From JANQNX01 sp040217095 (GTDB taxonomy: Bacteria > Pseudomonadota > Gammaproteobacteria > Eutrophobiales > Eutrophobiaceae), in NCBI GenBank assembly GCA_965229565.1, contig OZ245888.1, positions 2,232,001 through 2,296,000 on the forward strand: a DNA stretch of 64,000 bases. The letters are read 5' to 3'. The notes beneath the pieces are model-generated. The model saw only the letters and a program-made list of their open reading frames with translations, made no database searches and was not told the origin of the DNA. This document shows positions 33,801 through 41,820 of the stretch, piece after piece. A program made the position numbers and the translations under genes. Within the stretch, counting starts at the first letter, position 1. Each line of letters starts with the position of its first letter.

Positions 33801-36800
33801 CCATCTCGATAAAGAGCCGCACACCATCTGCATAGGCACTGTTGATCACTTTCGTATAATCAAACGGGGCCAGCGCCTGGTCGAGGATGGAATCAGCGGC
33901 GCTATCCTGTGTTACTTCATAGGCGCCACCGCGAATACCACTGTAGAAGGTCACGCCCTCCGGGGGTTGTGTATCAAAAATATGCAGGTCGCGGTAAGAC
34001 TGCTGCACGGGTTTCGCTACCTCGCAGTGCACGGTAGTCACACCACCCAGGGGATGGTACTGCGCGTTCAGTTTTGCCACGGCTACCTGTAATTGCTTTT
34101 GATCGCCGCCAATCACGCATTCGTTTGGCGTATTCACTATCAAGAGGTACACGCGTGAGAAATCTTCCAGTATCTCTTTCACAGCCTCGGCCGAGGTGTT
34201 GATCACGCCCAGTGCCCATTGCACCGGTTCATCGGTATTCCACGCACGTTGCACCGAAGTACAGGCACCGGCCAACTCCTCGGTAAACAGCTTGCTGTTT
34301 TGTATGCGCGTTAGCATTTCATCGCGCGCTGTCCATGTTCGCGTTGAAAAGAAACCGGCCGTTTCTCCGAGACTGTAACCAATGACGGCATCCGGCTTAA
34401 CAGCAAAACTGCTCACTACATCGCTGACAAATGTCCCCAGCCAGACCTGGCCAAAGATCACTTCTTCGTGCGTTAATTCACTGCCGTCGTCTGCCTGCCA
34501 GAAACGACCATGCGCAAACTGTGACGCCAGCTGTTCGTTTTCCCGGTTGAGTTGTTCCAGCACCCGGGGAAAGGCAATACCCAGTTCCTGTCCCATTCCA
34601 TAAAAATGATTTCCGGAACCGGGATATACAAAGGCCAACTTGCCTTGCTGATATAATGGTTCCGGAGAATAAAAACTGCGGCCATCATCAATCGCATTAT
34701 CCGCCTCGATAGCGCTGCGCAATGTTGTTTTTGCAATTTCGAACTGGTCTTCGTCTTTTACATACAGTGCTGCTTTAAAGCTTGCCTCTTTATTGCTTAC
34801 GGAAGTTTCCAATGCAAACGATGCAGCATCCAGTTGTTCCAGTAATGCTGCTTTATCGTCAGCCGCGTAGATAAATAACTTGCCGGGTTGGCCGAGACCA
34901 TTTTCACTGGCATCACCTTCCTGCAAGAGGACACTCATATGATTGCCATCAATACTGCTGGCATTAACCAGGCTACGCCTTGGCCCGAAACTTCTATTCT
35001 TCAACCAGTGACAGGCTTTTTGCCTGGTATTTATTGCAGGTTGGATACGTTGATACAGACTACTGACCGCTTGCGCCACTGCGAACAAACCATTCGCTGC
35101 GCCACTGTGTCCCAGTGCAAACCTCTGTAACCTTGCCTGTTGTAGCGCGGGGATAGTCTCGAAGTGTTCATCGGCAGCAAGGAAAACCTGGTCGACACTA
35201 TCAAGATGACAGTTGGCGTCCGTGCAGGCATTTCGCATTGCTGCAACCTGCACAGACGAATCATTATCGTCAGGCTTGCTAGCGCTTGCCGCGCCGATCC
35301 CTTTTACCAACGCGTACACAGTATCGCCATCGCGTATGGCATCCTCGTGTCGTTTCAATATGAATGCCGTCGCACCATCTGCGACGCTATGTAGCTCACG
35401 ATTGGCCAAATGACCCTGCACTGCGCGAAGGTCACTGGCCAGGTCCACGGCACCGACAATCACCTGGTCCAGTTCGCGCTGTTGCAAGGCACGGATCCCT
35501 GTTTCAAGTGCGCGAAGACCGGATGTCTCTTCTGCCGAGACGGTAAATGATGGGCCACCAATACGAAACGCACGGGCAATGCGGCTGGCGACGATTCCGC
35601 CCAACGCGCCCATGGTCCGGTTGGCACTGAGCGCCGGGCCGCAGGCCGAGCGCAATTGCTCTACCCATTCATTGAGTTCATTATCGTTTAATTCAAGACC
35701 GAGTCGTTTTACCCACTCACGCGCATGGCGTTTTTGCATCCAGCGAAAATGAAAATTGGTGGTATTCATATCAAGTGCGATACCGATAAACACGCCGCTG
35801 CGTACTTGTTGTTCAACGGTTAACTCGGACAAACCGGCATTGGCCAGTGCATTGGCCGCAACTTCCAGCATCAATAGCTGCTGTGGCAACATTTCCTTAA
35901 GTTCTGCCGGCGGGATACGGTAGCGGCCCAGCGGGACGCTGACCTCATTGATAATGTGCCCTTGCTGCCCGCTACTATCAGCGCCCCACCAATTGTCCGG
36001 AGTTGAAGGAGCACGATCTGCCCCAAGCAGGCAGGCCTCGTTGAACTGCGCCTGGTCATGCCAGGGGCCGAGACGCGTATCCATGCCGACAATGGCAATG
36101 TCCTCTGATGTATGATTTTTTACGCATGTAAACGTGGCAGTGGATGCATGCTCAGCGTACTCCTCTAACAAAACGTGGGCGTTGATACCACCAAACCCAA
36201 AACCGCTGATCGCGGCACGACGTGTGTCACTCGTTGTTTCCCACTTCTCCGCCTGCTGTAGTACCCGGAACGGGCTGTTAGTCAGTTCCAGCTTGTCTGA
36301 TGCCTGTTCGAAATTGGCGGTAGGCGGTAACTGTCCATGTTTCATGGCTAGCAGAGTTTTCATTAACGCGGCTGCACCTGCTGCCGTTAATAAATGTCCG
36401 ACGTTACTTTTCACAGAACCAATCACGCAGTCGCCATCAACACCGTGCTGTCGCCACAGTTCATTCAGTGAATGAAACTCGACACCGTCACCTACCGGCG
36501 TACCGGTACCATGGCATTCCACGTGCTGTACCTCGTTCGGTTTCCAACCCGCCTTGCTATAGGCAGACAGCATGGCACGCAGTTGGCCTTCCGAGTCCGG
36601 TGACATGATATTGCCTTCAATATCATTCGACAGGCCCACACCGGCTATCGTCGCGTAGATGTGATCGTCATGGGCAATGGCATCTTCCAGCCGCTTTAAT
36701 ACAAAGATACCTGCGCCTTCACCGACTACCAGGCCATCGGCTTTGCTATCGAAGGGCGAGCAGCGACCTGATTTGGAAATGGCATTCAGCTGTGAAAACC

Positions 36801-37482
36801 CCATCTGGGTGTAGAGGCAATCGGGGCGTGATAATCCACCGGCCAGCATTGCATCACACCGACCTGATTGAAGTTCATCAATCGCATACTTTAATGAATA
36901 CAGCGACGAGGCACAGGCGGCATCCAGCGTGTACGCACCAGCACCCAGTCCCAGTGCTTTTGCCAGCAAACCGCCAGGCAAGCCGGCGACATATCGGTTC
37001 AACGATTCGGTGCTTAATCCTGAGGCAACTTCTGAATTGAATAACTGCTTTTCGAATAATTGTTTAAACAGTTCATCACTGTATAAAGAGGAAGATTCCG
37101 TGGGCAGGACAATATTACCAATCACGATCCCCACGCGTTGCCGATCGAGATCATGCGTATTAGCGTCCGACCAGGCATCACGACCGGCGTGCAGCAGGAT
37201 TTGATACATGGGATCGAGCCTGTTCAGCAGGTCGGCATCGACCTGTAACCCGGCCGCATCAAACTCGAAATCCTGCACCAGGCAGGCGCGGCGGGAATTC
37301 ACTCGATCCGGGGTCAGTGTCGGGGCATAGAGTTCGTCTGGCGACAAACGCCAGCGGTCTGCACCTACCTCTACGGCAGTATCCGTGGCCGAGACGATAT
37401 TCTGCCAGAACTCGTCCAGGTTACGTGCGCCGGGGAATACTCCGCCGATGCCGACAATGGCAATCTTGCTTTTGTTGTTCAA
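30892..37482 (-). CDS. Pfa-type polyunsaturated-lipid synthase: KS-CLF-AT-four FabA-like hot-dog domains
   Basis: 2196 residues from a TTG; no ATG lies between it and the upstream in-frame stop. KS about 5-445: Cys190 (DAACASS), His324 (VECHGTGT), His363 (SNVGHL). CLF about 460-855: the Cys position is Glu651 (TVSAEETSG), as in chain-length factors. AT about 948-1270: Ser1037 in GYSLGE and His1152. A linker without carrier domain follows (about 1275-1415). Then two pseudo-DH/DH pairs: hot-dog 1 (about 1425-1595) and 3 (1850-2010) lack the His, while 2 has CHFVDDRVMPG (His1707) and 4 has AHFYQDPVWPG (His2091). This combines PfaC with the AT of PfaB, a fused order like myxobacterial Pfa3. It needs ACP, KR and ER in trans. 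Coupled to oleA, it probably supplies polyunsaturated acyl chains for condensation. Confidence 0.93.
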   Translation of the reverse strand: MNNKSKIAIVGIGGVFPGARNLDEFWQNIVSATDTAVEVGADRWRLSPDELYAPTLTPDRVNSRRACLVQDFEFDAAGLQVDADLLNRLDPMYQILLHAGRDAWSDANTHDLDRQRVGIVIGNIVLPTESSSLYSDELFKQLFEKQLFNSEVASGLSTESLNRYVAGLPGGLLAKALGLGAGAYTLDAACASSLYSLKYAIDELQSGRCDAMLAGGLSRPDCLYTQMGFSQLNAISKSGRCSPFDSKADGLVVGEGAGIFVLKRLEDAIAHDDHIYATIAGVGLSNDIEGNIMSPDSEGQLRAMLSAYSKAGWKPNEVQHVECHGTGTPVGDGVEFHSLNELWRQHGVDGDCVIGSVKSNVGHLLTAAGAAALMKTLLAMKHGQLPPTANFEQASDKLELTNSPFRVLQQAEKWETTSDTRRAAISGFGFGGINAHVLLEEYAEHASTATFTCVKNHTSEDIAIVGMDTRLGPWHDQAQFNEACLLGADRAPSTPDNWWGADSSGQQGHIINEVSVPLGRYRIPPAELKEMLPQQLLMLEVAANALANAGLSELTVEQQVRSGVFIGIALDMNTTNFHFRWMQKRHAREWVKRLGLELNDNELNEWVEQLRSACGPALSANRTMGALGGIVASRIARAFRIGGPSFTVSAEETSGLRALETGIRALQQRELDQVIVGAVDLASDLRAVQGHLANRELHSVADGATAFILKRHEDAIRDGDTVYALVKGIGAASASKPDDNDSSVQVAAMRNACTDANCHLDSVDQVFLAADEHFETIPALQQARLQRFALGHSGAANGLFAVAQAVSSLYQRIQPAINTRQKACHWLKNRSFGPRRSLVNASSIDGNHMSVLLQEGDASENGLGQPGKLFIYAADDKAALLEQLDAASFALETSVSNKEASFKAALYVKDEDQFEIAKTTLRSAIEADNAIDDGRSFYSPEPLYQQGKLAFVYPGSGNHFYGMGQELGIAFPRVLEQLNRENEQLASQFAHGRFWQADDGSELTHEEVIFGQVWLGTFVSDVVSSFAVKPDAVIGYSLGETAGFFSTRTWTARDEMLTRIQNSKLFTEELAGACTSVQRAWNTDEPVQWALGVINTSAEAVKEILEDFSRVYLLIVNTPNECVIGGDQKQLQVAVAKLNAQYHPLGGVTTVHCEVAKPVQQSYRDLHIFDTQPPEGVTFYSGIRGGAYEVTQDSAADSILDQALAPFDYTKVINSAYADGVRLFIEMGPGGSCTRMIDQILVNKPHYAKAICIKGQDSVNNLLQVLARLYVEGVPLDLSALAKKTEKPKYDNFITVATGGQPFKVPRPPQHKPDVVTMKPAANKQPQALHVDTHEQDVPLPMAANSGLQPLIDQMQQTELARAEAQETFLRLSQGMSETLAQALDLQMQILGSNPVSTTVANSASLPAAAQQPVECVFDRDQCMEFAVGRIGNMLGESFADIDQFPTRVRLPDEPLMLVDRIIEIEGEANSLPTKLKASGRVVTEHDVKPNAWYLDQGRIPTCIAVESGQADLFLSGYLGIDHITKGNATYRLLDAQITFHGPLPQAGETIRYDIQIDHFFRQGDTWLFRFNFEGTVNGKPLLTMTNGCAGFFTRYELDAGQGIVLTSMERQPAEGQRTGGYTPLLPMQVERIDDEQMNALRRGDLAGCFGEAFSQLDLNKPAGLPGGRMTLVHRILNMDPNAGRYGLGQITGEADIHPDDWFLTCHFVDDRVMPGTLMYECCLHTLRVYLLRMGWVGEVDEFVYEPIIGEVSTLKCRGQVIETTKAVQYEITLKEIGYKSDGTPYVLADALMSADQRPVVQMKNMSVQLTGLHKSKLEALWQNQQTTSLNKQVLFDNESILAFATGKPSEAFGDRYKVFDSERKIARLPGPPYKFLDRITSIKDCEQWQLRAGGIIEAEYDVPVNEWYFDEDNQPYMPFAVLLEVALQPCGWLAAYLGSALTSDTDLSFRNLGGKATQFMDVTPTIGTLTTRVKITNVSQSGGMIIQNFDYEMHSQSGLVYKGDTYFGFFSQQALADQVGIREAQPYQPTDAEREQGEAFSYPASAPLPGDMMRMVHDITLYVPNGGPDGKGFIEGTANVNPDAWFFKAHFYQDPVWPGSLGLESFMQLLKVFAARHWQSELQGKDYTFESIALNQKHEWIYRGQILPTDSRVTIQAVIRDIDEMTRTVTADGFLSVDGRIIYQMKDFALRIRAS

Positions 37483-37710
37483 CGTTGAATTTATAGCCGG
37501 TGAATGTTGTTGTTCAGCGTGCCTGTTAAGCAGGCTTATCGTTCTGTGTCCGTTCCTACCCTAGTTTACTAGCTTTCAACAAAATCTGCGTCCTTTTCGC
37601 AACAAAAATACAGTAATTGTCGGGTAAATATGCCCCGTATTGATGAAATTTATCAGGTACCGGCTAACCTGAATCGAGTAGGCGATTTTCGTGGAAATTG
37701 AGAGCGGCGC

Positions 37711-37736
37711 AAAAAAAAAGCCCCGCAAGGAGCTTT
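37711..37736 (-). terminator. Strong rho-independent terminator in the PKS upstream region
   Basis: On the minus strand AAAGCTCC-TTGC-GGGGCTTT forms an 8-bp stem (one G-U pair) followed by nine U. It lies about 230 bases before the TTG start of the large synthase, and no minus-strand gene precedes it. It could end a small RNA or act as an attenuator in the PKS leader. On the plus strand the following U-tract is weak. Confidence 0.7.
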
Positions 37737-38023
37737 ATTTCAAGGAGGATTGAGTCGCGCTTATTGTTATCAGGTAAGCTCAATGAATAACGGCGTATAC
37801 CATGGTTCAGCCGACAACGTCATTACGGTTCGACCAGTTTAATCTATAACCTAGACTATCCAACTCCCGGTGCTTCCGATATAACCCTTAAGTATTACTA
37901 ACCCTCTTTATAGGTAAAAACAAACTCATTTAAAACAGTATCTTGCACGACATTACAATGATTAGACTAAATATAGTAACTACGGGCTATTTACAGCCAG
38001 ACTGCAGTCGCTATCTTGGTACT

Positions 38024-38088
38024 GCACGGGGGCTATAACATGCGTAATTCGCTACTGCCCATGTAACACTTAGATATGGCTCCCGTGC
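38024..38088 (+). ncRNA. Structured RNA candidate upstream of the response regulator
   Basis: GCACGGGGGCTATA (38024-38037) pairs with 38075-38088 (TATGGCTCCCGTGC) in a 14-bp stem that includes two G-U pairs. Those pairs are stable only if the plus strand is transcribed. An inner 5-bp stem ACATG/CATGT can stack within the loop. It lies about 160 bases before the response-regulator ATG and could be its 5' leader or a separate small RNA. The rest of the 763-base gap (37483-38245) holds only the terminator described separately and A+T-rich promoter-like sequence near 38170-38200. The assignment is inference from pairing only. Confidence 0.45.
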
Positions 38089-38245
38089 GCTCTTCATCAC
38101 GCCTGCGCCCTGACATCATGAGGTTCTTATTGTTGCAGAAATTGTGGCTCTTGCTTGGAAGTCTGTGCTATTCGTATAGAATATTTAATATATGAATAGA
38201 AATAACAACTTAGAAACTACTGCAACAGTATAGTGGATTTACGCC

Positions 38246-38899
38246 ATGGACGTACTTGTCATAGATGATCATTCCATCGTAGCCAACGCCTTCGTCAATA
38301 TTATCAAGAATATCAATGCCGACTGGGATTGCACAGTCGCCACTTCCGGACTTCAGGCCATGGATCTAATTGCACAGGATGACAACATAAACTATGTCGT
38401 TATAGATGTGTTCTTGCCGGATATTGATGGTCTTGAACTGGCACAACAGATTCGGACCAACTACCCTGACATCAAGTTAATTGCATTATCTGCATCTGAA
38501 GATATACAACATGTCTCACATGCCCGGGAACTGGGTGCGCTTGCCTATATTCCCAAGAAGTTATCCCCTGAAAATATTTCACTGGCATTGCAGAACATAT
38601 TTGCCGGCAATTCGTTTTTCCCCAAATCATCCGAGCTTTCGATTAACCATAACCAGCAAAACAATTTCAAAAGTTTGCGCGAGACTGCAGACGCGACAAA
38701 GATCATGCAAAAACTGACCAAGCGCCAGATCCAGATATTGCGTTCACTGGGAAGCGGTAAATCCAACAAGGAAATCGCCAAGGAGCTATTTATCTCCATG
38801 AATACCGTAAAAATTCATGTCAGTTCTATCCTGAAAGCGCTTGCACTCGAAAACCGTACCCAGGCAGCCATCCTGGCCAGGAACATCTTCAACAACTAA
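38246..38899 (+). CDS. NarL/FixJ-type response regulator
   Basis: 217 residues. The receiver domain shows the acidic pair in VIDDHS, the phospho-acceptor Asp in VVIDVFLPDIDGL near residue 53, and the Lys of YIPKKLSP. The C-terminal LuxR helix-turn-helix is LTKRQIQILRSLGSGKSNKEI, cut here to its motif KRQIQILRSLGSGKSNKE, followed by FISMNTVKIHVSSILKAL. It should bind DNA when phosphorylated. It is the first gene of an operon with the TonB receptor, binding protein and hybrid kinase, and is divergent from the Pfa-type synthase gene, which it might control. Neither the regulon nor the operator can be read from the sequence. Confidence 0.9.
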   Translation: MDVLVIDDHSIVANAFVNIIKNINADWDCTVATSGLQAMDLIAQDDNINYVVIDVFLPDIDGLELAQQIRTNYPDIKLIALSASEDIQHVSHARELGALAYIPKKLSPENISLALQNIFAGNSFFPKSSELSINHNQQNNFKSLRETADATKIMQKLTKRQIQILRSLGSGKSNKEIAKELFISMNTVKIHVSSILKALALENRTQAAILARNIFNN

Positions 38900-38912
38900 T
38901 AAAAATGAAACC

Positions 38913-40933
38913 ATGTATGTATATAAAGCCATACTCAGTTCGTCGTTATTGATACTACTTAATCAGAACCTTCACGCAGAAAAAGCCTTGTTACCCGACG
39001 AGGCTTTTTTAGATCCGGAAATATTATTCAGCGACGCATCGAACATACCAACGAAGCGGGAAAAGCTCACCGTGCCGGTAACTATTATTACGCGCGAGAT
39101 GATCGAGGCTACAGGGGCAATTAACGTTGCCGAACTCTTTCGGCTGGTACCGGGCTACCAGGTTGGCCTGGCCAACCGGGGAAACATAGCTGTTAGCCCG
39201 CATGATGTAACTGACAGGTTTGTAAAAAACCTGGAAGTACGTGTGGACGGGATTCCTATCTATGAAATTAACAATAACGCTCCCAACTGGAGTACATCCG
39301 GTGTCCGCGTTGAAGATATCGAACGTATTGAGATAACGCGTGCGCCTAATAGCGTGACCCATGGTTTTAATTCATTCATGGGCAGTGTCAATATCATTAC
39401 CAGGAGCCCCCTGCAGGAACATGGCACCTATGGCCTGTTTCGTTATGGCAGTGATGACTACCAGCATTATCAGCTGCGACATAGTAACCGGGTTGACGAT
39501 GTCAGTTTTCGCGTCGGAGTAGATTACAAGACAGAAGACGGCTTTGAAGACCTCGGAGATGAAGCCGATGTGAGTAATTTCAAATTTAGAGGTTTATATA
39601 CACCATCCGTAAGAAACGAGATTGATTTTGGCGTCACATTGGCGCACAACGATTTCCAGCAGGTCTTTACCACTCCGGATACGACCGGCAATATCGAACT
39701 GGAAAGCCCGATAGAACAGACTGGCACACTTGAGTACGTTAAATGGCAACACATTAAAAGTAACTCTGATGTACTAAGAGTGGAGTTTAATCATCGCTAT
39801 ACCCACCTGGACGAGTCTCCCACTCTTCCATTTGGCACAAGCAATATATCTACTCTTTTCCCACCAGGGGTGTTCAACTTTCTTTTCCGGGCCAGCCCGA
39901 CCAGGTTGTCAACTTTGTGTATCGGGCTACAGAGCACCGCTATGACACCAATGTTTCATACCTGTACAACCAGATTGAAAACGTCAGGCTGCATGTAGGC
40001 GCTGACCTGAGATATGAAACCCTGGAAGCCAGCTACATCAGGAACAACAGGCAAAGCCGTTTTTCAAAAAGCTTGTTTACCAGTGTTGACTGGGACATTA
40101 CCAGTGCCTTGCTATTGAACGCGGGCCTGTCTGCACAGTTCACCAACGACAACACGCCCACATTCAGCCCCAGGCTGGGGTTTAACTATAGCCTGAACAA
40201 TTCACAGGCTATACGCGGCAATGTCAGCTATTCCGAAAAATCGCCGGGAATAACAGTACAGAATTCAAGTACTGTCGTTACGCTACGAGATGGCACGCCA
40301 GTCAGTACATTAACTGTTTCAGATCCTGACATAGATAACATTAGCATGTTCAGCTACGGCATCGGTTATCACGGCAATTACTTCAGGGATAAATTGGAAG
40401 TGGATGTACAACTGTACCGCCAGGAGGTTCAGGAGGGTCCAAACTTCTTTTATACAAACCTGCCTCCACTGCAATTTCCCGGCGCCTATTTTGATAATGC
40501 CCTCGACTGGAACGGCACAGGCCTGGAAACAGAAATTCTTTTTCATTTAAGTCAAGACGCATTCCTGCGTATCAATTATGCCTACATTGATGTATACGGC
40601 ACAGGCAAGACCGGCATCAATCCGGCTACATTTCAAAACCTGGATGACGCCATGGCCAAACATTCACTGGGCGTGCTTGCTTCCAAAAAATGGAACAACG
40701 GATTTGGTTTAAGTTCTGCCTATTACTACCAGTCAAACATGCGCTGGAGAACAGAAAGCACCCGTGAAGACGTCAACCGCCTCGATATTAAAGGTAGTTA
40801 CAAACATCACTTCGGTGACTCTTCAGTAGAACTCGCCGTCATTGGGCAAGGTCTGCTGGGTGACTACTACGAATTACAAATCGGCAATAAATTCGAACCA
40901 CGCGGTTTCTTCCAGGCTAGCATCAAGTTCTAG
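38913..40933 (+). pseudogene. TonB-dependent outer-membrane receptor, frameshifted
   Basis: Two overlapping frames together make one receptor. Frame one runs from ATG 38913 to 39998, with signal peptide ending at LHAEK, a plug domain (LTVPVTIITREMIEATGA, RVEDIERIEITRAPNSV) and the first barrel strands. The second, shifted by one base, continues from about 39870 to 40933 with barrel strands and a terminal Phe (GFFQASIKF). The switch lies near 39861-39885: frame one reads ISTLFPPGV and the other resumes with QLSFPGQPDQVVNFVYR. No slippery heptamer is seen, so a one-base deletion or sequencing error is likelier than programmed shifting. Intact, it would import a ligand and signal with the binding protein and hybrid kinase. 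Its gene is 13 bases after the regulator gene. Confidence 0.82.
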
Positions 40934-40939
40934 AAAGAT

Positions 40940-41818
40940 ATGTTTAAAAGGCAGTACCAGATTGTCTTGTTGCTAATTTCATGCCTGTGCGGCATGCATG
41001 TGCAGGCAAGGAACGCAGTTATTATATACGCGCATGATGCAGGTGAATATCGCATGATAATCAACAACCTGACAAAAAGCCTGGACATTAATAACATTAG
41101 CCATAGCATTTACCTGAAAGGAGACTGGGGCCAGGCATCTCCGGAGCAAGACCAGTTATTAATAACAATTGGTACTGATGCCCTGGTATTTGCAAGTAAG
41201 CAGAAGCCGCTTTCCAGTATATATGCCACTGCCATCCCTAGAATAAATTTTAATATCCTGTTGTCCTCAAATAGCTACCTGGGCAACAAATTTGCAAATG
41301 GTGAACTGCACCCACTTTACATTGAACAACCTGTAGATGCTTACCTCTCAATCATGTCTGATAATGGCAATATAGAGAAAATAGCCGTATTTCATGACGA
41401 CGATGATATCAATACCTATCAAGCTACCAAAAGCATAGCGGATAAAAAATATACGATTGAGTTTATTAATGTAGATAGCGCTGACTTCTCTGTGCCTGCT
41501 TTGAATGAAAAATTAATGCAGTTTGATCTTGTCATCCTGCAGCCAGGAAAATATATCAACACATTTTTTCTGAAATGGCTGCTGCACGCTGCATTTCAAC
41601 AATCATTGCCAGTATTCGCTTTTTCAAACAATTTTCTTGATGCTGGTGCAGCCTTATCAATCGAAACCGATCTAACACGTTACCATGAGGACATTCTCCT
41701 CAATATGCAGCTACTCTTGAATAACGGGAAAACTATCACTGTTTATCCTTCTAATAGAAGAATTGACGGTAACAAAACCATGTTGCGCTATCTTGGTCTT
41801 GATATTTTGACGGAATAA
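40940..41818 (+). CDS. Periplasmic substrate-binding-like protein
   Basis: 292 residues. A signal peptide ends near MHVQARNAV. The body has two alternating alpha/beta lobes, with AVIIYAHDAGEYRMI at the first strand and FAFSNNFLDAGAALSIETDL near the end. This fits the ABC-transporter substrate-binding-like family (PF04392 type), whose members in sensor operons detect ligands without a transporter. No permease or ATPase gene is adjacent. It is six bases after the receptor gene and two before the hybrid kinase, so it probably hands ligand information to the kinase. The ligand is unknown. Confidence 0.78.
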   Translation: MFKRQYQIVLLLISCLCGMHVQARNAVIIYAHDAGEYRMIINNLTKSLDINNISHSIYLKGDWGQASPEQDQLLITIGTDALVFASKQKPLSSIYATAIPRINFNILLSSNSYLGNKFANGELHPLYIEQPVDAYLSIMSDNGNIEKIAVFHDDDDINTYQATKSIADKKYTIEFINVDSADFSVPALNEKLMQFDLVILQPGKYINTFFLKWLLHAAFQQSLPVFAFSNNFLDAGAALSIETDLTRYHEDILLNMQLLLNNGKTITVYPSNRRIDGNKTMLRYLGLDILTE

Positions 41819-41820
41819 TC

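Noticed and set aside
30892..37482. Heterocyst-glycolipid or ordinary EPA synthase
   Set aside because: The domain set and coupling to oleA point to hydrocarbon formation. No EPA-type pfaB, pfaD or pfaE order is seen in the window.
39861..39998. Programmed -1 frameshift in the TonB receptor
   Set aside because: No slippery heptamer or downstream hairpin at the switch point. A base deletion is simpler.
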